From Allosphingosinicella sp. (GTDB lineage Bacteria; Pseudomonadota; Alphaproteobacteria; Sphingomonadales; Sphingomonadaceae): DNA of 9,891 nucleotides. Under the pieces are notes generated by a model that made no database searches, was not told where the DNA came from, and worked only from the letters and a program-made list of their open reading frames with translations. The first letter of the stretch is position 1, and every line of letters begins with the position of its first letter. Location: assembly GCA_030146745.1 (NCBI GenBank), contig JASLBD010000043.1:1-9891 (forward strand), written 5' to 3'. This document shows, piece after piece, positions 7,241 to 9,891 of the stretch. The translations under genes were made by a program, and so were the position numbers.

Positions 7241-7894
7241 TCAGTCTCTCCTGGTTGAATGGGTTGAAACCGGCCAGCTCGGCGTGGGCAGTACGTCGAA
7301 GCTGGAGGGAAGGCTGTCGGTTCTGCCGACGGCGATGAAGATGTTGCCCTGGCGGCGGTCGAGACGGACGGTCTCGCCCTCGCCGATCGAACGGTCGTCG
7401 TCGTACGGCTCGACCATCACGTAATGGACCTGGCCGTGAATGTCGGCGACCCGTGCCTGGGCCGGCGAGCCGCGCCGGGCGGTGCCGATCGTGATCGTGC
7501 CCCGCCGGCCGACGAGGCTGTCGAGGCTGACCGCGGTCGTCTCGTCGCCGGGCATGATCCGGGCGAGCCCGCGGGCGCCGAGGCCGGTCATCGGAAGCGC
7601 CGCCACGGCGGCCGCGGGCGCCGCGATCCACACAGGCAGCGGCCCGGCGAATTGCTGGATGGAAAGGCCGATGAGGCCGAACAAGGCGAGGAAGACGACC
7701 AGCAGCATCAGCAAAGGCACCCGGCCGATCCCGAGCCAGCCGAGCAGGTCGCCGCCGCCGTCCATATCGGCATTGACGTCGAGATGGACGGCCGAGGCGC
7801 CGAGGCCGAGCGCCTCCACCGCGCCGATCATCAGCATGACCAGCAGCGCCACCGAAAATGGCAGGTTCGCCGGAGCGGCGATGATTTCAAGCAT
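7241..7894 (-). CDS. yqiJ: YqiJ-like membrane protein with OB-fold (NfeD-related) domain
   Basis: A 217-residue integral membrane partner of the flotillin encoded directly downstream. Hydrophobic segments lie at about 11-33, 57-79 and 86-104. A soluble domain of beta-strand character follows (about 120-190: VSLDSLVGRRGTITIGTARRG, then GQVHYVMVEPYDDD and GNIFIAVG), consistent with the OB-fold of YqiJ and NfeD proteins. YqiJ-YqiK gene pairs are a known arrangement in proteobacteria, with the OB domain thought to help flotillin assembly or function. The length suits the family at roughly 200 residues. The start ATG 7894-7892 follows a GGGGGA run serving as ribosome binding site. The last 20 or so residues (PSWPVSTHSTRRD) are polar and overlap the ribosome binding site of yqiK. 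The promoter should lie in the 137-base gap shared with the divergent flavin reductase gene. Confidence 0.88.
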   Translation of the reverse strand: MLEIIAAPANLPFSVALLVMLMIGAVEALGLGASAVHLDVNADMDGGGDLLGWLGIGRVPLLMLLVVFLALFGLIGLSIQQFAGPLPVWIAAPAAAVAALPMTGLGARGLARIMPGDETTAVSLDSLVGRRGTITIGTARRGSPAQARVADIHGQVHYVMVEPYDDDRSIGEGETVRLDRRQGNIFIAVGRTDSLPSSFDVLPTPSWPVSTHSTRRD

Positions 7895-8031
7895 TCCCCC
7901 GTCCCCCGAGTCGCTATTAATCCGGGTTTGCCTATTTTCCTAGTCGAATCCGAGGTTTGCCTTTTTATCCGGGATCTCGCCGAGGGCTAAGCCATTGCCA
8001 GGGCGGCGCTTCCCGGCCATGGGCGGGCGCC
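7895..8031. promoter_or_regulatory. divergent promoter region of yqiJK and the flavin reductase gene
   Basis: This 137-base gap separates two divergent starts and must contain or overlap both promoters. It is locally AT-richer than the genes around it (for example 7915-7970). GGTTTGCCT occurs twice in direct orientation, at 7925-7933 and 7954-7962, 29 bases apart, each followed by a T-rich stretch. ATCCGGG also occurs on both sides, at 7920-7926 (one mismatch at the first base) and 7967-7973. These could be regulator half-sites or promoter parts, but I cannot identify a convincing -35/-10 pair. Confidence 0.4.
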
Positions 8032-8520
8032 ATGGCGACGGAAGCGGCGGCCCTTACCCAGGACTTCAAGCAGGCGATGCGCCGGGTCGCCTCCACCGTC
8101 AATGTCATCACCGTGTGCGTCGGCGGCGAGCCGATGGGGATCACGGCCACGGCCATGTCGTCGCTTTCGCTCGACCCGCCGAGCCTGCTTCTGTGCATCA
8201 ACCGGACCGCGTCGCTGCACAGCCCGCTGGAAGACGTCTCCCATTTCTGCGTCAACGTCCTCCACAGGAGCCAGGAGGAAATCGCCCGGATGTTCGCCGA
8301 CCGAAGCCAGCAGGCCCTGCGCTTCGCCTCGGGCTGGGAAGTGGATTGCGACCGGCCTCCAAGGCTGGCCGACGCCCAGGCGGCGATATTGTGCCGGAGG
8401 ATCCGGCACTTCCCCTACGGCACCCACTCCATCTTCGTCGGCGAGGTCGAGGAGGTGAAGGTGCGGGGCGACGTGGACCCGCTGGTCTATGTGGACGGGA
8501 GGTACGGGGGAGCTTCCTAG
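8032..8520 (+). CDS. flavin reductase domain protein (HpaC/RutF type, FMN-binding split barrel)
   Basis: A 162-residue NAD(P)H:flavin oxidoreductase of the small reductase component of two-component flavin monooxygenases. It would supply reduced FMN or FAD by diffusion to a separate oxygenase. Family motifs are FKQAMRRVASTVNVITV (12-28), the flavin-binding GITATAMSSLSLDPPSLLLC (37-56), HFCVNVL (72-78) and the terminal block FVGEVEEV followed by LVYVDGRYG (151-159). ATG 8032 was preferred because the family homology begins about 12 residues in; an upstream in-frame TTG at 7957 would add 25 residues unlike the family. The ribosome binding site is poor (GGCGGGCGCC). It is divergent from yqiJK, and no flavin monooxygenase is in the window, so its partner and substrate cannot be named. 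The stop codon TAG is immediately followed by the hairpin at 8521. Confidence 0.9.
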   Translation: MATEAAALTQDFKQAMRRVASTVNVITVCVGGEPMGITATAMSSLSLDPPSLLLCINRTASLHSPLEDVSHFCVNVLHRSQEEIARMFADRSQQALRFASGWEVDCDRPPRLADAQAAILCRRIRHFPYGTHSIFVGEVEEVKVRGDVDPLVYVDGRYGGAS

Positions 8521-8606
8521 CCGTCATTGCGAGCGTAGCGAAGCAATCCAGTTCGGCCTCCGAGGCCCACTGGATTGCTTCGTCGCTACGCTCCTCGCAA
8601 TGACGG
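8521..8606. repeat. long hairpin repeat between convergent genes
   Basis: The left arm 8521-8552 (CCGTCATTGCGAGCGTAGCG, then AAGCAATCCAGT) and the right arm 8569-8606 are inverted copies, the right arm carrying two extra triplets. The loop region adds GGCCTC-C-GAGGCC (8555-8567). The whole 86 bases would fold as one long hairpin on either strand. CGTCATTGCGAGCG with AGCGAAGCAATCC is known to me as a dispersed repeat in many proteobacterial genomes. It starts directly after the flavin reductase stop codon and ends eight bases before the ino1 stop, so it could help end or stabilise both convergent transcripts. No T-run follows either arm, so I do not call it an intrinsic terminator. Confidence 0.85.
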
Positions 8607-8614
8607 CTCCGCCG

Positions 8615-9721
8615 TCACCCCCTTATAAACCGCTCCAGGGCCTCGTGCGCCTCGTCGTCGGTCGTCTGGACCGGGGGGTGCTTGCAGAAATAGGCGGCGG
8701 CGGGATGGACCGGGCCGGCGAGGCCGCGATCCTTGGCGATCTTGGCGCAGCGGATCATGTCGATCGCGACTCCGGCCGAATTGGGGCTGTCCTCGACCGA
8801 AAGGCGCATCTCGAGGTTCATCGGAACGCCTCCGAACATCGAGCCTTCCATCCTCAGGAAGCAGACCTTGTTGTCGTTCTGCCAGGCGACATAGTCGGAC
8901 GGGCCGACATGGATGTTGTCGTCGTCGATCCGCCGCTCGGCGACCGACTGGACCGCCTCGGTCTTCGAGATCTTCTTGGAGGCGAGCCGCTTGCGGTTCG
9001 ACATGTTGAGGAAGTCGGTATTACCGCCGGTGTTGAGCTGGTAGGTGCGCTCGAGCCGGACCCCGCGCTTCTTGAACAGGTCGGTGAGCACCCGGTGGAC
9101 GATGGTCGCCCCGAGTTGGGCCTTGATGTCGTCGCCGATGATCGGAACGCCGGCCTTGCGGAAGCGCTCGGCCCAGGCTTCGTCGGAGGCGATGAACACC
9201 GGTATGTTGTTGACGAACGCCACTCCGGCCTCGAGCGCGCATTCGGCGTAGAATTCGGTCGCCTCCTGGCTGCCCACCGGCAGATAGTTGAGGAGGACGT
9301 GGGTTTCGGTCTCCTTCAGCCGGCGGACGACGTCCGCTCTGTCGGGCTGCGGCAGATCGGCCGGAAGGAAGGTGCGCTCGTCGGGCCAGTCGGCCATATG
9401 CTCGGAATAGCCGTCGAGCGTGCGGCCCATCTCGACCGTGACTCCGCTTTCGGGGACATGGTCGCAGAACACCGCCGTGCAATTGGGCTTCTCGAAAATG
9501 GCGGCGGCGACGTCCCGGCCGACCTTGCGGCGGTCGATGTCCCAGGCGGCGACGATCCTGATGTCCTTGGGCCGGTAGCCGCCCAGATCCCAGTGCATCA
9601 GCCCGATCTGGTCGTTGGCTCCGCCATTCTGGTAATGGGCCAGCCCCTGCACGAGCGAGCTCGCGCAATTGCCGACTCCGACGATGGCGACGTTGATCGC
9701 CTGGGGGTCGTGGAGGCTCAT
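8615..9721 (-). CDS. ino1: inositol-3-phosphate synthase (myo-inositol-1-phosphate synthase)
   Basis: An NAD-dependent cytoplasmic lyase/isomerase converting D-glucose 6-phosphate to 1D-myo-inositol 3-phosphate. The product, 368 residues, matches the short prokaryotic form (about 360-370) known from actinobacteria and archaea rather than the 510-residue eukaryotic form. Visible motifs are the Rossmann NAD loop VAIVGVGNCASSL (11-23), NYLPVGS (145-151), PIIGDDIKAQLGATI (193-207), YQLNTGGNTDF (227-237) and the catalytic Lys region RLASKKISKTEA (245-256). They are followed by HVGPSDYV (271-278), MEGSMFGGVPMNLEMRL (291-307) and EDSPNSAGV (310-318) with RCAK (324-327). In this context it probably feeds inositol lipids or another inositol conjugate, which is inference. 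The start ATG 9721 shares ATGA with the stop of an open frame upstream. It converges on the flavin reductase gene across a hairpin. Confidence 0.96.
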   Translation of the reverse strand: MSLHDPQAINVAIVGVGNCASSLVQGLAHYQNGGANDQIGLMHWDLGGYRPKDIRIVAAWDIDRRKVGRDVAAAIFEKPNCTAVFCDHVPESGVTVEMGRTLDGYSEHMADWPDERTFLPADLPQPDRADVVRRLKETETHVLLNYLPVGSQEATEFYAECALEAGVAFVNNIPVFIASDEAWAERFRKAGVPIIGDDIKAQLGATIVHRVLTDLFKKRGVRLERTYQLNTGGNTDFLNMSNRKRLASKKISKTEAVQSVAERRIDDDNIHVGPSDYVAWQNDNKVCFLRMEGSMFGGVPMNLEMRLSVEDSPNSAGVAIDMIRCAKIAKDRGLAGPVHPAAAYFCKHPPVQTTDDEAHEALERFIRG

Positions 9722-9891
9722 CGGGCGGCACGCTCCATTCCGGCGCGGTTCAAACAGAAGATCACGTTCACCTCAAAGGTCCTGCGGCGGTCTCCAAACG
9801 CGTGGAGCCGCGGAATCGTCACATCCGGAGGGCTCTGCCCCGCCGGCGCGCGGAGTGCAAGCTTGGCGTGAGCCGCGGCGGCGCTAAATGC
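9718..9891 (-). CDS. possible C-terminal end of an upstream gene, overlapping the ino1 start (unrecognised)
   Basis: Reading the minus strand from the right edge, one frame is open for 57 codons and ends in TGA at 9720-9718, giving the ATGA start-stop overlap with ino1 that is common in translationally coupled operons. The other two minus-strand frames hit stops in this stretch. Third-position GC is roughly three quarters, moderately in favour of coding. The peptide ends VTIPRLHAFGDRRRTF, EVNVIFCLNRAGMERAAR and matches no family I recognise. It could equally be a chance open frame in GC-rich DNA with the ino1 promoter lying here instead. Confidence 0.3.
   Translation of the reverse strand, partial: AFSAAAAHAKLALRAPAGQSPPDVTIPRLHAFGDRRRTFEVNVIFCLNRAGMERAAR

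Noticed and set aside
4375..7338. A 987-codon open frame on the plus strand opposite the oxidoreductase and yqiK
   Set aside because: It runs antisense through two well-supported genes and the repeat element between them. Its Asp/Leu/Arg-rich composition is the shadow of GC-biased codons on the other strand, and it shows no family motif.
8521..8606. Intrinsic transcription terminator
   Set aside because: The hairpin is strong but no T-run follows either arm, and its arms match a dispersed repeat, so it is reported as a repeat.
8489..9871. A 460-codon plus-strand open frame opposite ino1
   Set aside because: It starts inside the flavin reductase end, crosses the hairpin repeat and is antisense to the clear Ino1 motifs, so it is a composition shadow.

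Overview
The window is GC-rich, gene-dense bacterial DNA with long antisense open frames, as expected from strong GC bias at third codon positions. The organism is most likely an alphaproteobacterium of the Sphingomonadales. This is inferred from the gene styles and from three kinds of dispersed palindromic repeat of the sort common in sphingomonad genomes; no rRNA or other taxonomic marker is present.

Layout. Positions 1-2672 hold part of a histidine-utilisation (hut) locus. hutI (imidazolonepropionase) and the 5' part of hutU (urocanate hydratase, running off the left edge) are on the minus strand, and an arginase-fold formimidoylglutamase gene (hutG) diverges on the plus strand. A perfect 9-bp inverted repeat lies in the 40-bp gap between the two starts. 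A repeat palindrome follows hutG. Next comes a plus-strand gene for an exported protein of the EreA/ChaN (Tiki-like) superfamily (2888-4138). It converges tail to tail, with a 4-bp stop-codon overlap, on a ferredoxin-reductase-type FAD/NAD(P) oxidoreductase (5358-4135, minus). Upstream of that, past a second copy of the palindrome, is the minus-strand pair yqiJ-yqiK, an OB-fold membrane protein plus a flotillin. Diverging from yqiJ is a small HpaC/RutF-type flavin reductase (8032-8520). A long hairpin repeat then separates it from the convergent inositol-3-phosphate synthase gene (9721-8615). The last 170 bases hold an open minus-strand frame whose stop overlaps the ino1 start codon.

How the genes work together. 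HutU, HutI and HutG carry out successive steps: urocanate to imidazolone propionate, to formiminoglutamate, to glutamate plus formamide. YqiJ and YqiK are a known membrane pair of flotillin-type microdomains. The oxidoreductase and flavin reductase are both redox-supply components without an obvious partner here. Ino1 makes inositol 3-phosphate from glucose 6-phosphate, presumably for inositol lipids or another inositol compound.

I see no clear undescribed multi-gene system. The points most worth a second look are the HutG-like enzyme lacking the usual first metal-ligand histidine, the palindromic elements that repeatedly abut stop codons, the operator-like palindrome between hutI and hutG, and the uncharacterised exported EreA/ChaN-like protein.
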